Notes: generated by a model not told the origin, from the sequence alone. Numbered from the stretch's first letter, positions 1 through 9,986 are shown. The stretch is DNA of 64,000 bases from Zavarzinia marina (GCF_021568905.1 NZ_JAKGSB010000003.1:124001-188000), one strand, 5' to 3'. Numbers and translations are program-made.

Positions 1-576
1 ACCCGGCCCTTCCCCTCCATGCCCGTCTTCTTCTGGGGCGACAAGGACGGGCGGCGCTATCACGAATCCTATTTCGACGTCTATCCGGGCGTCTGGCGCC
101 ATGGCGACTTCATCAAGATCAACGACCGCGGCGGCTGTTACATCTACGGTCGTTCCGACTCGACCCTGAACCGCTATGGCGTGCGCATCGGCACCTCCGA
201 GATCTATCGCGCGGTCGAACAGGTGGAAGGCGTCGCCGACAGTCTGATCGTTTGTTGTGAATTGTCGGGCGGAACCTTCTACATGCCGCTGTTCGTCAAG
301 ACGGCGCCCGGCGTAACGCTTGACGATCAGATGCGGAAATCCATCAACTCGAAGTTGCGTCAGGATTACAGCCCGCGGCACGTGCCCGACGAAATCCATC
401 AGGTCCCGGACATTCCCTATACGCTGACCGGCAAGAAGATGGAGATCCCGGTGCGCAAGATCCTCATGGATTGGGCGCCGGAACGCGCCGCGAGCCGCGA
501 TGCCATGACCAATCCGCCCGCGCTGGACTGGTACATCGGCCTCGCGACCCGGCGGCGGGTGAATGCTGTCGCCTGA
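1..576 (+). CDS. Acetoacetyl-CoA synthetase, C-terminal part (5' truncated by window)
   Basis: The reading frame is open from base 1, so the gene begins outside the window; about 191 residues remain. The product activates acetoacetate (or a similar keto acid) to its CoA ester with ATP, which feeds thiolase and ketone-body use. The visible part is the C-terminal ANL-superfamily domain: the hinge-region stretch GRSDSTLNRYGVRIG with the following TSEIY, and the late catalytic lysine in LTGKKMEIP. The spacing WRHGDFIKI before it is typical of the acetoacetate-CoA ligase branch. Family assignment is firm; the substrate is taken from the family. A thiolase and SDR downstream fit a keto-acid/fatty-acid catabolic neighbourhood. 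Confidence 0.9.
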   Translation, partial: TRPFPSMPVFFWGDKDGRRYHESYFDVYPGVWRHGDFIKINDRGGCYIYGRSDSTLNRYGVRIGTSEIYRAVEQVEGVADSLIVCCELSGGTFYMPLFVKTAPGVTLDDQMRKSINSKLRQDYSPRHVPDEIHQVPDIPYTLTGKKMEIPVRKILMDWAPERAASRDAMTNPPALDWYIGLATRRRVNAVA

Positions 577-741
577 TCGGGAACAAGTCCGCTCGCGCCG
601 GACAAACGAATAGTGCATAGTTTTAAATGCGACGGGGAGGAAACGGCCGGCGACAACGCCGGGGTTGATGAGCGTAACGCGCATCGACGTCGCGACAGGC
701 AACTATAACGATAACGGGCCAAAGCCCGGGGTGGTGCCGAT
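577..741. other. Intergenic region ahead of the LuxR-type regulator
   Basis: 165 bases. It contains a short GC hairpin (CCGGCG at 647-652 with CGCCGG at 657-662) with no T-run, and an AT-rich patch around 618-628 that could be part of a promoter. No convincing small gene. Confidence 0.4.
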
Positions 742-3510
742 ATGTTGGTCAGAACCAAATTTCTGCCGCCAAGTCTGCTTACCAATATCGTGCGGCGTAA
801 GAATCTCGACGATTATTTCGAGAACCTGCCGGCTCACACTGTCACCATGGTGCGGGCGCCCGCTGGCTTCGGCAAGACGACGCTTCTCGCGGATTGGCGA
901 AAGCGTCTTCTTTTCGATGGCGCCCGGGTCGCCTGGCTCAGTCTGGATTTCCACGACAACGAGCCGACGCAACTGCTGACATATCTGCTCGGCGCCCTCG
1001 ACCAGGCTTTCGAGAACGACCGGCAGACGGGCACCTCCTTCCTGTCGGCGTCGGGCAACATGGCGCCGTCCCAGGTCGCGGGCTTCATCGTCAACGAAGT
1101 GCAGCAACTCGGCGACGACATCTACGTCTTCCTCGACGACGTGCACGAGCTCAATTCGGCGCCCGTGCTCTCGGTGCTCTACGACCTGCTGCATTACGCG
1201 CCGCCGAACCTGCATTTCGTGCTCGCCGGGCGGCCCGCCATGTGGCTCGGCCTGTCGCGGCTGAAGCTGCAGGGCCGGGTGCAGGAAACCGACATCGGCG
1301 AAATGCGCTTCGACATCGCCGAGGCGATCGAATTCTTCCGCCTGCGCGGCCACAACCTGCTGCGCCTCACCGACATCGACACCCTGAACCAGGCGACCGA
1401 AGGCTGGGTCGCCGGTCTCTGCCTCGCCGCGCAGTCGCTGAACCGCAAGCGCAACGTCTCCGAATTCGTCGAGACCTTCTGCGGCGAGACCAAGGAGATC
1501 ACGGACTACATCCGCGAAACCGTATTCCGCCAGATCGGCGAGGAAGACCGTCGCTGGCTGGTGCGGGTCTCGATCCTGTCGCGCTTCTGTCCCAATCTCT
1601 GCGACACGCTGCTGGACACCACCGATTCCGAGGCGCGCATCCACCGCCTGATCGAGGAAGTGCCCTTCATCATCCCCCTCGAGGGGACGGAGGGATGGGC
1701 CCGGCTGCATCCCCTGCTGCGGGAATTCCTGGCGGGCGAGGTCGGCCAGATGGAGGCGGAGGAGTTGCGCGCCCTGCACAAGCGCGCCGCCACCTGGTTT
1801 TCCTCCCGGGGCGAGATATCGGAGGCGATCCACCACGCGATCGAGGAGGGCGATACCGCGCGTGCCATCGGCATGATCGCCCGCCAGTCGCGTCACCTGG
1901 TCGAGACGGCGCAGATCCTCCTTCTCATGAGCTGGTACGAACGCCTGCCCAAGAGCCTGTTCGTCGAGCGCCTGGATCTTTCGGTCGACGTCGGCTGGGC
2001 GCTGACGCTGTCGATGCGCATGGACGAGGCGGCGGCGACCATCGCCGGCGTCGAGAAGGCGCTGGCGGCGCGGCCCGATCCGGGCCGCCACGTGCATTTC
2101 GAGCTGCAGGCCCTGAAGGCGGCCTTCTACGCCCTCAACGACCGGACCTTCGAGGGCATGCAGCAGGCGGAGGAATGGCTGGCCTCCGGCCCGCGCGACG
2201 ATCAGTTCAAGATCGGCGCGCTGGCCAATGTCCTGACCTACTGCAAGACCGTGGAGGGCGATTTCGCCGCCGCCCTCGACGCCCAGGTGATCGGCGAAAG
2301 CTGGTCGGCGGCGGAGCGCAGCCGCTTCACCGTCGTCTATGCCGCCTGCGTGATCGGACAGGCCCACGAACAGCTCGGCGATTTCGCCAAGGCCCGCGAC
2401 TGTTTCGAGGAGGCGCTGCGCCACGGCGAGGAGGCGGGCGGGCGCCGTTCGGTGCCGGCCAGCCTGCCGGCCTCCTGTCTCGCCGGCCTGCTCTATGATC
2501 TCGGCGATCTCGAGGGCGCGCAGAAGCTTCTGGCCGGGCGCTTCGACATCGCCTGTTCGCGCACCCCGCCCAGCATCGGCATCCGGGGACCGCTGTCCCT
2601 GGTCCGCGTCCATGCCGCCGACGGCGACATGAAGCGTGCCCTGGAGCGGCTCGACCGGCTGGAGGCGATCGCCCATCGCCTCGGCTTCATCCGCATCGTC
2701 GCCGCCTGCCTGGTGCAGCGTCTCCATTTCGCCCTGCTCGCCAACGACTGGCGCCAGGTCCGCCATCTGTTGAACCGTCTCGAACAGATGCGCCAGCCCG
2801 AGGAGAAGGCGCTCGGCCGCACGGCGCGCAGCGTGACCAACGAGATCATCTGCCTCGGCATGGCCAGGGCCGATTGCGTGCTGGGCGAGGCGCGGCGCAA
2901 TCTCGCCTATCTTCAGGAATATCTGGCCAAGGCGGAAGCCATGGGCCGCTTCGGCGATCAGGTCGAGGGGCGCATCCTGCTCGCCGCCTCGCTCTGGGCC
3001 TGCGGCGAACAGGCCGAGGCGCTGGACGTCTTCCGCAATGCCCTGGCGGCCGCCATGCCACGCGGCTTCACGCGCATCTTCCGCGAGATGCGGCTCTATC
3101 TCCTGCCGTTGCTGAAGGGTGTCGAGGCCAGCACCATCGGCGAGATGCTGCCGAAGGCGAAGCGCGACTTCATCGCCGATCTGCTGCACCCCGGAAAGGA
3201 ACCGGCGGCATCGCGTTCGGAAGTGGTCAGTTTCGCCGACGCCAATCGGCCGCAGAAGCCGGTGCCCGAGCGGATCGTCGCGACGCGCGAGGAGGAACCG
3301 GCGACCCAGCCGCTCTACCAGCAGCTCACGGGGCGCGAGCGCGAGGTGCTGGCCTGCATGGCGGAAGGCCTGACCAACAAGGAGATCGCGGTCGCCCTGG
3401 CGATCACGCCGGAGACGGTGAAATGGTACGCCAAGCAGATCTTCGTGAAGCTCGGCGCCAACACCCGCACCCAGGCCGTGCGACAGGCCCGGCGGGCGCG
3501 GGTGCTGTAA
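742..3510 (+). CDS. Large ATP-binding LuxR-family (MalT/LAL-type) transcriptional regulator
   Basis: A 922-residue protein with the three-part layout of the MalT/LAL family. It has an N-terminal STAND-type nucleotide-binding domain with a P-loop (APAGFGKTT, about 40-48) and Walker B (VFLDDVHEL, about 129-137), a long alpha-helical TPR-like middle (about 340-830), and a C-terminal LuxR helix-turn-helix (starting LTGREREVL, about residue 855). Such proteins are inducer-gated activators that hydrolyse ATP. The ATG at 742 gives the usual family N-terminus (LVRTKFLPP). The inducer is unknown; the position between acetoacetyl-CoA synthetase and SDR/thiolase genes suggests control of nearby catabolic genes, but that is inference. 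A hairpin with T-run follows at 3577-3611. Confidence 0.88.
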   Translation: MLVRTKFLPPSLLTNIVRRKNLDDYFENLPAHTVTMVRAPAGFGKTTLLADWRKRLLFDGARVAWLSLDFHDNEPTQLLTYLLGALDQAFENDRQTGTSFLSASGNMAPSQVAGFIVNEVQQLGDDIYVFLDDVHELNSAPVLSVLYDLLHYAPPNLHFVLAGRPAMWLGLSRLKLQGRVQETDIGEMRFDIAEAIEFFRLRGHNLLRLTDIDTLNQATEGWVAGLCLAAQSLNRKRNVSEFVETFCGETKEITDYIRETVFRQIGEEDRRWLVRVSILSRFCPNLCDTLLDTTDSEARIHRLIEEVPFIIPLEGTEGWARLHPLLREFLAGEVGQMEAEELRALHKRAATWFSSRGEISEAIHHAIEEGDTARAIGMIARQSRHLVETAQILLLMSWYERLPKSLFVERLDLSVDVGWALTLSMRMDEAAATIAGVEKALAARPDPGRHVHFELQALKAAFYALNDRTFEGMQQAEEWLASGPRDDQFKIGALANVLTYCKTVEGDFAAALDAQVIGESWSAAERSRFTVVYAACVIGQAHEQLGDFAKARDCFEEALRHGEEAGGRRSVPASLPASCLAGLLYDLGDLEGAQKLLAGRFDIACSRTPPSIGIRGPLSLVRVHAADGDMKRALERLDRLEAIAHRLGFIRIVAACLVQRLHFALLANDWRQVRHLLNRLEQMRQPEEKALGRTARSVTNEIICLGMARADCVLGEARRNLAYLQEYLAKAEAMGRFGDQVEGRILLAASLWACGEQAEALDVFRNALAAAMPRGFTRIFREMRLYLLPLLKGVEASTIGEMLPKAKRDFIADLLHPGKEPAASRSEVVSFADANRPQKPVPERIVATREEEPATQPLYQQLTGREREVLACMAEGLTNKEIAVALAITPETVKWYAKQIFVKLGANTRTQAVRQARRARVL

Positions 3511-3576
3511 CACAACAGTGAGCGTCGTCCAGGCAGAAGGCCGGGATCTTGATCCGGAAGAGGCGCCCCTCCCGTC

Positions 3577-3611
3577 GCGTCACCCCGGCTGTCGCCGGGG
3601 TGACGCTTTTT
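3577..3611 (+). terminator. Intrinsic terminator and REP-like hairpin
   Basis: A perfect 13-bp stem (3577-3589 with 3594-3606) with loop TGTC, followed by five T. It lies between convergent genes (LuxR-type regulator and SDR). The stem is a variant of the GTCATCCCGGC...GCCGGGATGAC hairpin found again at 49427-49454 and 59039-59124. Confidence 0.75.
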
Positions 3612-3625
3612 GAATGGGCCTTCGA

Positions 3626-4438
3626 TCAGCCCGCGCTGAAGCCGCCGTCGACGGCGAGTTCGGTGCCGGTGACCCAGCGCGCCGCATCGCTCGACAGATA
3701 GAGGATCGCCTCGGCGATGTCGCTCGGTCGGCCGTCGCCGAGAGGTTGACGCGAGGCGAAGATGGCCGATGCGGCCTCCTCGTCCGGCACCAGGCCGGCG
3801 GCGACGAAATGCTCGACCGCGGCCTTGCCCATGGCGGTCATGATGAGGCCCGGATGGACCGAATTGACCCGAATGCCATAGCCGAGCGCGGCGCATTCGA
3901 GGGCGACCGCCTTGGTCATCAGGCGAACGGCCCCCTTCGAGGCGCAATAGGCGGTGACGCCGGCGAAGCCGCTGAGGCCGGCGATCGACGACAGGTTGAC
4001 GATGGCGCCGCCCCGGCCGGCCGGCCCGCCCGGCTTCATGGCCGCGACCGCGGTCTTCATGCCGAGGAATGTGCCGGTCGAATTCACCTGCATCACCTTC
4101 TCGAAAATCTCGAGGCTGGTGTCCGCCAGCATGTGGACGACTTCGATGCCGGCATTGTTGACCAGGATGTCGAGACCGCCGCAGGCCGCGACCGTGGTGT
4201 CAACCACGCGCTGCCAGTCGGCTTCGCTGGTCACGTCGTGGGTGACGAAACGGGCATCGATGCCGTCGGCCGCCAGCGCCTCGGCCGTCGCCTGTCCGGC
4301 GTCGCTCAGGATGTCGGTCAGGACCACGGCTGCCCCCGCCTTGCCGAGCGTGCGCGCCGTCTCGGCGCCGAGGCCGCGCGCGGCGCCGGTGATCAGCGCG
4401 GTCTTGCCGGCGAGGCGGGTGCTGTCGGTGGATGTCAT
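3626..4438 (-). CDS. SDR-family NAD(P)-dependent oxidoreductase
   Basis: A 270-residue classical short-chain dehydrogenase/reductase. The cofactor motif TGAARGLG is at about 17-24, NNAG at about 94-97, and the catalytic Ser-Tyr-Lys are at S151, Y164 and K168 (YCASK). The C-terminus has the usual VDGGFSAG ending. An acidic residue after the second strand (TDI, about 41-43) favours NAD(H). The start is the ATG at 4438 with GGAGACGA just upstream; the longer open frame to 4816 would run across the divergent promoter and lacks family similarity. The substrate, a secondary alcohol or 3-hydroxy compound, cannot be fixed from sequence. It is divergent from the DUF3237 gene. Confidence 0.88.
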   Translation of the reverse strand: MTSTDSTRLAGKTALITGAARGLGAETARTLGKAGAAVVLTDILSDAGQATAEALAADGIDARFVTHDVTSEADWQRVVDTTVAACGGLDILVNNAGIEVVHMLADTSLEIFEKVMQVNSTGTFLGMKTAVAAMKPGGPAGRGGAIVNLSSIAGLSGFAGVTAYCASKGAVRLMTKAVALECAALGYGIRVNSVHPGLIMTAMGKAAVEHFVAAGLVPDEEAASAIFASRQPLGDGRPSDIAEAILYLSSDAARWVTGTELAVDGGFSAG

Positions 4439-4577
4439 GTCTCGTCTCCCTGATTTTCTTGGTGCCGTCTGATGGGCGGGCACAGTGTGGCCCGGCCGGG
4501 CGATCGCACTACCCCACCCGTCGGGGGGGCGTGGACGGGGGCGGAACGCGCTAGAACGGTTCGGGGAGGAAAAAACA

Positions 4578-5042
4578 ATGACCCTGAATTCCGAATTCCT
4601 GTTTTCCATGAAGGCGCCGCTGCTGCCGCCGCTCGACGGCGGGGCCAGTTCCGCCGGCCATCTGCTGCCGATCCTGGTCGCCGAGGGCGGTACCTTCGAG
4701 GGGCCGAAGCTGTCTGGCCGGATCGTGGCCGGGGGCGACTGGTTCCGCATGCGGAACGATGGTTCGGGCGTGCTCGACGTCCGGCTCGCGATCCAGACCG
4801 CGGACGGCGCCTTCATCCATCTGACCTATGGCGGCCGGCTGGTGGTGCCGCCCGACCTGATCCCGCAGGTGATGGATTTCGCCAATGCGCAGAAGGTCGA
4901 TCCGGCGAAATACTACTTCCGCAGCCTCATCACCTTCGAGACCGGGCATCCGGACTATGTCTGGCTGAACGACGTGGTCGCGGTCGGCGTCGGCAAGGTC
5001 GGCCATGGCGGCGTTTCCTACGACGTCCATCTGATCAAGTGA
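4578..5042 (+). CDS. DUF3237 (UPF0311) domain protein
   Basis: A 154-residue protein that is one DUF3237 domain. Features include the FSMKAPL start, a central DVRLAIQTADGA strand pair, and a C-terminal YVWLNDVVAVGVG. No signal peptide or membrane segment is visible. The ATG at 4578 follows GGGGAGGAAAAAAC, a good ribosome-binding site; longer upstream starts are not supported. The biochemical role of the family is not established. It often occurs beside SDR, MDR and thiolase genes of aromatic/steroid-like catabolism, as here. A strong hairpin follows the stop codon. Confidence 0.85.
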   Translation: MTLNSEFLFSMKAPLLPPLDGGASSAGHLLPILVAEGGTFEGPKLSGRIVAGGDWFRMRNDGSGVLDVRLAIQTADGAFIHLTYGGRLVVPPDLIPQVMDFANAQKVDPAKYYFRSLITFETGHPDYVWLNDVVAVGVGKVGHGGVSYDVHLIK

Positions 5043-5046
5043 AAAA

Positions 5047-5070
5047 GGGGCCGGCGTCGCCGCCGGCCCC
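5047..5070. terminator. GC-rich hairpin between convergent genes
   Basis: A perfect 10-bp stem, GGGGCCGGCG (5047-5056) and CGCCGGCCCC (5061-5070), with loop TCGC. It starts 5 bases after the DUF3237 stop and sits 20 bases from the stop of the convergent MDR gene, so it could serve both. The A-run preceding it (5042-5046) gives a T-run for minus-strand transcripts. Confidence 0.7.
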
Positions 5071-5090
5071 CCTCTCTTACGCGGAACTGA

Positions 5091-6149
5091 TCAGGATTCC
5101 GCGCCGATCTGGACCATCAGCTTGCCGCTGTTGCCGCTGTGATACATGGAACGCAGGGCATCCACCGATTTTTCGAGGCCGTCGACGATGTCGAGGCGGA
5201 ACTTCAACTCGCCTTTCTGCAGCCAGGGGATCAGCTCCGCCCAGGCCTCGCCATAGCGCGCCATGTAGTCGAGCACGACGAAGCCCTGGATGCGCAGGCG
5301 CTTCATGATGACGTTGTGGAACAGCTTGGGTCCCGTGCCGCCGGCGCCGACGCCGCCGTTGTAGGTGGAGATCAGGCCGCAGACCACCACCGTGCCGCCC
5401 TGCTTCATGTTGGCGAGGGAGGCATCCATGATGTCGCCGCCGACGTTCTCATAGAGGATGTCGATGCCCTCCGGCGCCAGGCGGTGCAGGGCCTCCGCGA
5501 CATTCTCGGTCTTGTAGTCGACGACGGCGTCGAGCTTCGCCTCGTCCTTCAGCCAGCCGCATTTGTCGGCGCCGCCGGCGATGCCGATGACGCGGCAGCC
5601 CTTCAGGCGGGCGATCTGGGCGGCGCAGGACCCGGCGGCACCGGCGGCGGCGCTGACCACCACCGTGTCGCCGGGCTTGGGACGGCCCACGTCCATCATG
5701 CCGAACCAGGCGGTCGGCCCGGCGATGGCGAGAACGCCGAAGGCGAGGGACAGGGGAATGCCGTCCGGCCGGTCGAGCGCCATCCAGCCCTCGCCGTCGG
5801 TCACCACATGGCTGGCCCAATGGCCGAGACCCATGGCGATCTGGCCGGGCCGGAAGCCGGGGTTGCGGCTCTCCGCCACCTCGGCCAGCACGAAGCCGAG
5901 CATGGGCGTGCCCAGCGGCACCGCCGGCATATACATGTTCTCGATCTCTTCCATCCACAACCGGTTGGTGGCGTCGAGGGAGAGATAGACCACCCGCATC
6001 AGCACCTGTCCCTCTTCGAGGGCCGGGATGGGCACGGTCTGGAGCGAGAGGCAATCGTCCTCGATCTCGATCTTCGGGCGCTTGTCCAGGCGCCAATAGC
6101 GCATTTCACCGGCATTCGCCTGGGGCGAGAGGCTGCGGGCCGCTTCCAT
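5091..6149 (-). CDS. MDR-superfamily NADP-dependent oxidoreductase (CurA / prostaglandin reductase-like)
   Basis: A 352-residue zinc-independent medium-chain reductase. The N-terminal half is a GroES-like domain; the Rossmann half has the NADP motif in VVSAAAGAAGS (about 160-170), then GIAGG, and the C-terminal FRLDIVDGLE. It lacks the structural-zinc cysteines of alcohol dehydrogenases. Relatives reduce alpha,beta-unsaturated ketones with NADPH. The start at 6149 is preceded by GGGAGAACAACC; the longer upstream frame runs antisense through the thiolase gene and is a shadow. It lies 41 bases downstream of the thiolase gene on the same strand, so the two are probably co-transcribed. Confidence 0.87.
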   Translation of the reverse strand: MEAARSLSPQANAGEMRYWRLDKRPKIEIEDDCLSLQTVPIPALEEGQVLMRVVYLSLDATNRLWMEEIENMYMPAVPLGTPMLGFVLAEVAESRNPGFRPGQIAMGLGHWASHVVTDGEGWMALDRPDGIPLSLAFGVLAIAGPTAWFGMMDVGRPKPGDTVVVSAAAGAAGSCAAQIARLKGCRVIGIAGGADKCGWLKDEAKLDAVVDYKTENVAEALHRLAPEGIDILYENVGGDIMDASLANMKQGGTVVVCGLISTYNGGVGAGGTGPKLFHNVIMKRLRIQGFVVLDYMARYGEAWAELIPWLQKGELKFRLDIVDGLEKSVDALRSMYHSGNSGKLMVQIGAES

Positions 6150-6190
6150 GGTTGTTCTCCCTTGTCCGTCTTTTTCGCGGTGTTTCGGCG

Positions 6191-7375
6191 TCAGGCCTTC
6201 TGATAGAGGGTGACGACGCAGGCGCCGCCGAGGCCCAGATTGTGCTGGAGCGCGAGTTCCGCGCCCTCGACCTGGCGGGGGCCGGCGGTGCCGCGCAATT
6301 GCCAGACCAGTTCGGTGCATTGGGCAAGGCCGGTCGCGCCGAGCGGATGGCCCTTGGACAGGAGCCCGCCCGAGGGATTGGTCACGCAGGTGCCGCCATA
6401 GGTGTTCTGGCCGTCCAGGATGAAGCGTTCGGCCGTGCCTTCCGGGGTCAGGCCCAGGCCCTCGTAGGTGATCAGTTCGTTCGCCGTGAAGCAGTCGTGC
6501 AGTTCGGCGACGCGGATGTCCTCCGGCCCGACGCCGGCCATCTCGTAGACCTGCTGGGCGGCCGCCCTGGTCATGTCGTAGCCGACGACGCGGCGCATGT
6601 CGTGCGCCTCGAAGGTCGAGGGCTTGTCGGTGGTCATGGCCTGGGCGGCGATCTTCACCGCCGGGGTCAGGCCGTGGCGCCTGGCGAAATCGCGCGACAC
6701 CAGGATGGCCGCGGCGCCGCCGCAGGTCGGCGGGCAGCATTGCAGCCGGGTGAGGGGGGCGAAGATCTCCTTCGCCGCCATCACTTCCTCGAGACTGATC
6801 GGGTTGCGGAAGAGGGCGAAGGGGTTGTTGGCGGCGTGGCTGCGGGCCTTGACCGAGATCCGGGCGAAGGTTTCGGGCCTGGTGCCGTAGAGCTGCTGGT
6901 GGGCGCGGCCGGCGCCGCCGAAATGCTGGGCGGCGAAGGGCACATCGTCCTCGAAGCCCTGGATGTCGCGCATCTCGTCGTTGAAGCGCGAGAGCGGCGA
7001 CGGCCGGTCCTCGAACACGGCGCCGAGGGCGCCGGGTTCCATCTGCTCGAAGCCGAGGGCGAGCACGCAGTCGGCCGTGCCGCTCTCGATCGCCTGGCGC
7101 GCGAGGAACAGCGCGGTCGAGCCGGTGGAGCAATTGTTGTTGACGTTGATCACAGGGATGCCGGTCAGGCCGACGCCATAGACCGCGGCCTGGCCGGCGG
7201 TCGAATCGCCGTAGACATAGCCGACATAGGCCTGCTGCACCTGGTCGTAGCCGATGCCCGCGTCCTCGAGGGCCGTCCTGGCGGCGGCGGCGCCCATGAC
7301 ATGATAGGGATCGCTCTGTCCCGGCTTTGTGAAGGGAATCATGCCGACGCCGGCGACAAGCACGTCTCTGCTCAT
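6191..7375 (-). CDS. Thiolase-family protein (SCP-x / lipid-transfer type acetyl-CoA acyltransferase)
   Basis: A 394-residue thiolase. The nucleophilic Cys is C82 in [11 protein letters not shown], the HDCF motif typical of SCP-x thiolases is present ([10 protein letters not shown]), and the C-terminal [12 protein letters not shown] carries the catalytic His and the region of the second Cys. It lacks the CAAGxxA-style acceptor loop of classical FadA. The ATG at 7375 has ACGGAGGACCCC upstream. The family cleaves branched or sterol-side-chain 3-ketoacyl-CoA; the exact substrate here is unknown. First gene of a probable two-gene operon with the MDR reductase, divergent from fixL. Confidence 0.9.
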   Translation of the reverse strand: MSRDVLVAGVGMIPFTKPGQSDPYHVMGAAAARTALEDAGIGYDQVQQAYVGYVYGDSTAGQAAVYGVGLTGIPVINVNNNCSTGSTALFLARQAIESGTADCVLALGFEQMEPGALGAVFEDRPSPLSRFNDEMRDIQGFEDDVPFAAQHFGGAGRAHQQLYGTRPETFARISVKARSHAANNPFALFRNPISLEEVMAAKEIFAPLTRLQCCPPTCGGAAAILVSRDFARRHGLTPAVKIAAQAMTTDKPSTFEAHDMRRVVGYDMTRAAAQQVYEMAGVGPEDIRVAELHDCFTANELITYEGLGLTPEGTAERFILDGQNTYGGTCVTNPSGGLLSKGHPLGATGLAQCTELVWQLRGTAGPRQVEGAELALQHNLGLGGACVVTLYQKA

Positions 7376-7538
7376 GGGGTCCTCCGTTTTTTCGCATTCT
7401 CTTCCGGCCGCACCGGATTGCGCCCCCCCAAGTGGGCGGGGTAAACGGAGGGCGGCGAAGGCGCTCCGAGGGTTTCTCTTGTTCCCTTGGTTTTGCAATT
7501 TATTCTTGGACAAAATGATTCCTTCCTCGGAGGTGGGG

Positions 7539-9008
7539 ATGAAGGGCACCCCCACGCATTCGGCATTGTTCAGCGACCAGCGACCGCAGGCCTTCGGCCT
7601 TGCGGTGGCGGTGGTCTGCGCCGTCACGCTGCTGTGCCATCTGGCCGGCGGCGGCATGCCGGATCAGGCGTTCTACCTGCCGTTTCTCGCCTGCGTGCTG
7701 GCGGCGACCGCCTATGGCGGGCTGCTGCCGGGGCTCTTCGCCACGCTGCTCGCCACCTTGGCGGCGGTCTTTCTGCTGCGCGGTCCGCCGCCGGGGCTGG
7801 CGGGCGTCGTCTCGGTCGGCGCCTTCGTGCTGACCGGGGCCGCGGTTTCGCTGGGCGGCGGCTGGTATCTGGCGGCCCGGCGGCGGGCGGCGGAAAAGAC
7901 CGACCATCTGCGCTCGATTCTCGACACGGTGCCGGACGCCATGGTGGTGATCGACCGCCACGGCACCATGCGCTCCTTCAGCGCGGCGGCGGAACGCCTG
8001 TTCGGCTGGACCGAGGCGGAGGCGCTGGGCAAGAACGTCAGCCTGCTGATGCCGGATCCCTATGCACGGGCCCACGACGGCTATCTGGAGCGCTATGCGA
8101 GGACGGGAGAGCGCCGGATCATCGGTTTCGCCCGCGTCATCGTCGGCATGCGCAAGGACGGCAGCACCTTTCCGATGGAACTCCACGTCGGCGAAGCCAA
8201 GGGGGCGGAGCCCTTCTTCACCGGCTTCGTCAAGGATCTCTCGGAACGCCAGGAGGTGGAGGCGCGGCTCCAGGACCTGCAGTCGGAACTGGTCCATGTC
8301 TCGCGCCTGATGGCGGTGGGCGAGATGGCGTCGATGCTGGCGCACGAGTTGAACCAGCCGCTGTCGGCGATCGCCAACCTGCTCACGGGCGCGCGCCGCC
8401 TGCACGAGCGCGGCCGGCCCGAGGACGACGCCAAGATCCGCGAAGCGATGCAGAAGGCGTCGCAGCAGGCGTTGCGCGCCGGCGACATCATCCACCGCAT
8501 GCGCAATTTCGTCAGCCGCGGCGACGGCGAGCGCGCGGTGGAGAATCTGTCCAAGGTGGTCGAGGAGGCGGCGGCGCTGGCCCTGGTCGGCGCCAAGGAA
8601 CGCCAGGTCAACGTGCGCTTCCAGCTCTCGCCCGAGGCCAACGCGGTCTTCGTCGACCGGGTGCAGATCCAGCAGGTTCTTCTGAACCTGATCCGCAACG
8701 CGATCGAGGCGATGCAGGATTCGACGACCCGCAGCCTGGTGATCGCCACGGTCCGGCGCGACGACGGCCAGGCCCAGATCAGCGTCGCGGATACGGGCAG
8801 CGGCCTCGCGGAAGAGATCCGTCAACGCCTGTTCCAACCCTTCATGACGACCAAACCCCAGGGCATGGGCGTGGGGCTGTCGATTTCCCGCTCGATCGTG
8901 GACGCCCATGGCGGCCGCATCTGGGCCGAGGAAAATCCGGCCGGCGGCACCATCTTCCGCTTCACCCTGCCCCCCCTACCGACGGAAGGCACAGACGATG
9001 ACGCATGA
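7539..9008 (+). CDS. fixL: Oxygen-sensing PAS histidine kinase FixL
   Basis: A 489-residue membrane histidine kinase. Hydrophobic segments lie at about 19-38, 46-80 and 89-113, followed by a PAS domain (about 123-235), a HisKA domain with phospho-acceptor H269 in LAHELNQPL, and a HATPase domain. The PAS keeps the FixL haem signature: proximal His H179 in [11 protein letters not shown], plus Arg R185 and R199 matching the two regulatory arginines of Bradyrhizobium FixL (R206/R220). It should therefore be active when oxygen leaves the haem. The start at 7539 (GGAGGTGGGG upstream) is preferred over the ATG at 7515. It overlaps fixJ by 11 bases. Confidence 0.92.
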   Translation: MKGTPTHSALFSDQRPQAFGLAVAVVCAVTLLCHLAGGGMPDQAFYLPFLACVLAATAYGGLLPGLFATLLATLAAVFLLRGPPPGLAGVVSVGAFVLTGAAVSLGGGWYLAARRRAAEKTDHLRSILDTVPDAMVVIDRHGTMRSFSAAAERLFGWTEAEALGKNVSLLMPDPYARAHDGYLERYARTGERRIIGFARVIVGMRKDGSTFPMELHVGEAKGAEPFFTGFVKDLSERQEVEARLQDLQSELVHVSRLMAVGEMASMLAHELNQPLSAIANLLTGARRLHERGRPEDDAKIREAMQKASQQALRAGDIIHRMRNFVSRGDGERAVENLSKVVEEAAALALVGAKERQVNVRFQLSPEANAVFVDRVQIQQVLLNLIRNAIEAMQDSTTRSLVIATVRRDDGQAQISVADTGSGLAEEIRQRLFQPFMTTKPQGMGVGLSISRSIVDAHGGRIWAEENPAGGTIFRFTLPPLPTEGTDDDA

Positions 9009-9600
9009 GATGCTCATCCATCTCATCGACGACGACGAAAGCGCGCGCGAAAGCCTCGCCTTCATGCTGGAAGCGTCGGATTTCGACGTCCGCACCTACG
9101 AGTCCGCCCCCGCCTTCCTGGCGGCGCTGGCGGATCTTGCGCCGGGCTGCATCGTCACCGACGTCCGCATGCCCGACATGACCGGGATCGAACTGGTGCA
9201 CAAGCTGAATGCCCTGGGCGTCGGCTTGCCGGTGGTCATGATCACCGGCCATGGCGACATTCCGCTGGCGATCGAGGCGATGCGCGCCGGCGTCGTCGAT
9301 TTCATCGAGAAGCCCTTTTCCGAGGACCGCCTGCTCGAAGCCCTGGCCATGGCGGCGGAACGCTTCGCGCCGCCCGCCGCCGACGATGGCGCCACCCTGG
9401 TGGTCGAGCGCATGAAGAGCCTCTCCGACCGCGAGCGCGAGGTGCTGGACGGCGTGGTCGCCGGGCGGGCGAACAAGGTGATCGCCCGCGACCTCGGCAT
9501 CAGCCCGCGCACGGTCGAGATCTATCGCGCCAAGGTCATGGCCAAGATGCAGGCCGACAATCTGGCCGCCCTCGTGCGCATGGCGCTTCTGGTGCGCTAG
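8998..9600 (+). CDS. fixJ: Response regulator FixJ (LuxR output)
   Basis: A 200-residue two-domain regulator. The receiver domain has acidic residues DDD at about 11-13, phospho-acceptor D55 in [10 protein letters not shown] in MITGHGD and K in IEKPF. The C-terminal LuxR helix-turn-helix begins LSDREREVL at about 140. It is the partner of FixL, whose stop codon it overlaps (ATG at 8998, FixL stop at 9006-9008), so translation is coupled. GGAAGG at about 8985 serves as ribosome-binding site. The likely target is the fixK-type gene 575 bases downstream. Confidence 0.92.
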   Translation: MTHEMLIHLIDDDESARESLAFMLEASDFDVRTYESAPAFLAALADLAPGCIVTDVRMPDMTGIELVHKLNALGVGLPVVMITGHGDIPLAIEAMRAGVVDFIEKPFSEDRLLEALAMAAERFAPPAADDGATLVVERMKSLSDREREVLDGVVAGRANKVIARDLGISPRTVEIYRAKVMAKMQADNLAALVRMALLVR

Positions 9601-9986
9601 AGCAGCGAGCGGATCTTGCGGCTGAGGGCGTCGGTCATCAGCGGCTTCTCGACGATGGCGGCGCCCATCAGGCGGGCGCGGCGCCGGCAATGGTGATCCG
9701 GCTTGGTGGTGATCAGGATGGCGGGGGCGGTGGCGCCCAGGCGCCGCAGTTCCGCCAGTACTTCCAGCCCGTCCATGGGCGACAGCAGATAGTCGATCAC
9801 GAAGCAGTCGGCGTCGGCCAGGCCGCCCGCCTCCAGGACGTCGGCCTCGCCCAGGAAGCCCCGCGTCTCGTAACCCTCGGTGTCGAGGGCGAAGGAGAGG
9901 GCGTCGAGCAGCGCCGCATCGTCTTCGATGACGACGATGCGGGGACGGGTCGCGGCGGCGCCGTATGTCACAGGGCTGGTATCCAT
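9597..9986 (-). CDS. Stand-alone response-regulator receiver protein
   Basis: A 129-residue receiver domain with no output domain. The acidic pocket is D22/D23 (EDDAA), phospho-acceptor D65 in VIDYLLSP, T94 in ILITTKPD and conserved K114 in VEKPL; all phosphorylation residues are present. The start at 9986 is chosen because upstream starts (to 10034) would cover the regulatory palindromes. The gene converges on fixJ and their stop codons overlap (9597-9600). It may be a phosphate sink or modulator for FixL, functionally like FixT although FixT is unrelated in fold; this is inference. Confidence 0.85.
   Translation of the reverse strand: MDTSPVTYGAAATRPRIVVIEDDAALLDALSFALDTEGYETRGFLGEADVLEAGGLADADCFVIDYLLSPMDGLEVLAELRRLGATAPAILITTKPDHHCRRRARLMGAAIVEKPLMTDALSRKIRSLL

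Noticed and set aside
703-3513. 936-residue minus-strand open frame
   Set aside because: Antisense shadow of the MalT-like regulator; composition is Arg/His/Gln/Gly-rich with no domain, caused by high GC.
3626-4816. Longer start for the SDR gene at 4816
   Set aside because: Would overlap the divergent DUF3237 gene and its promoter; the extra 126 residues have no SDR similarity.
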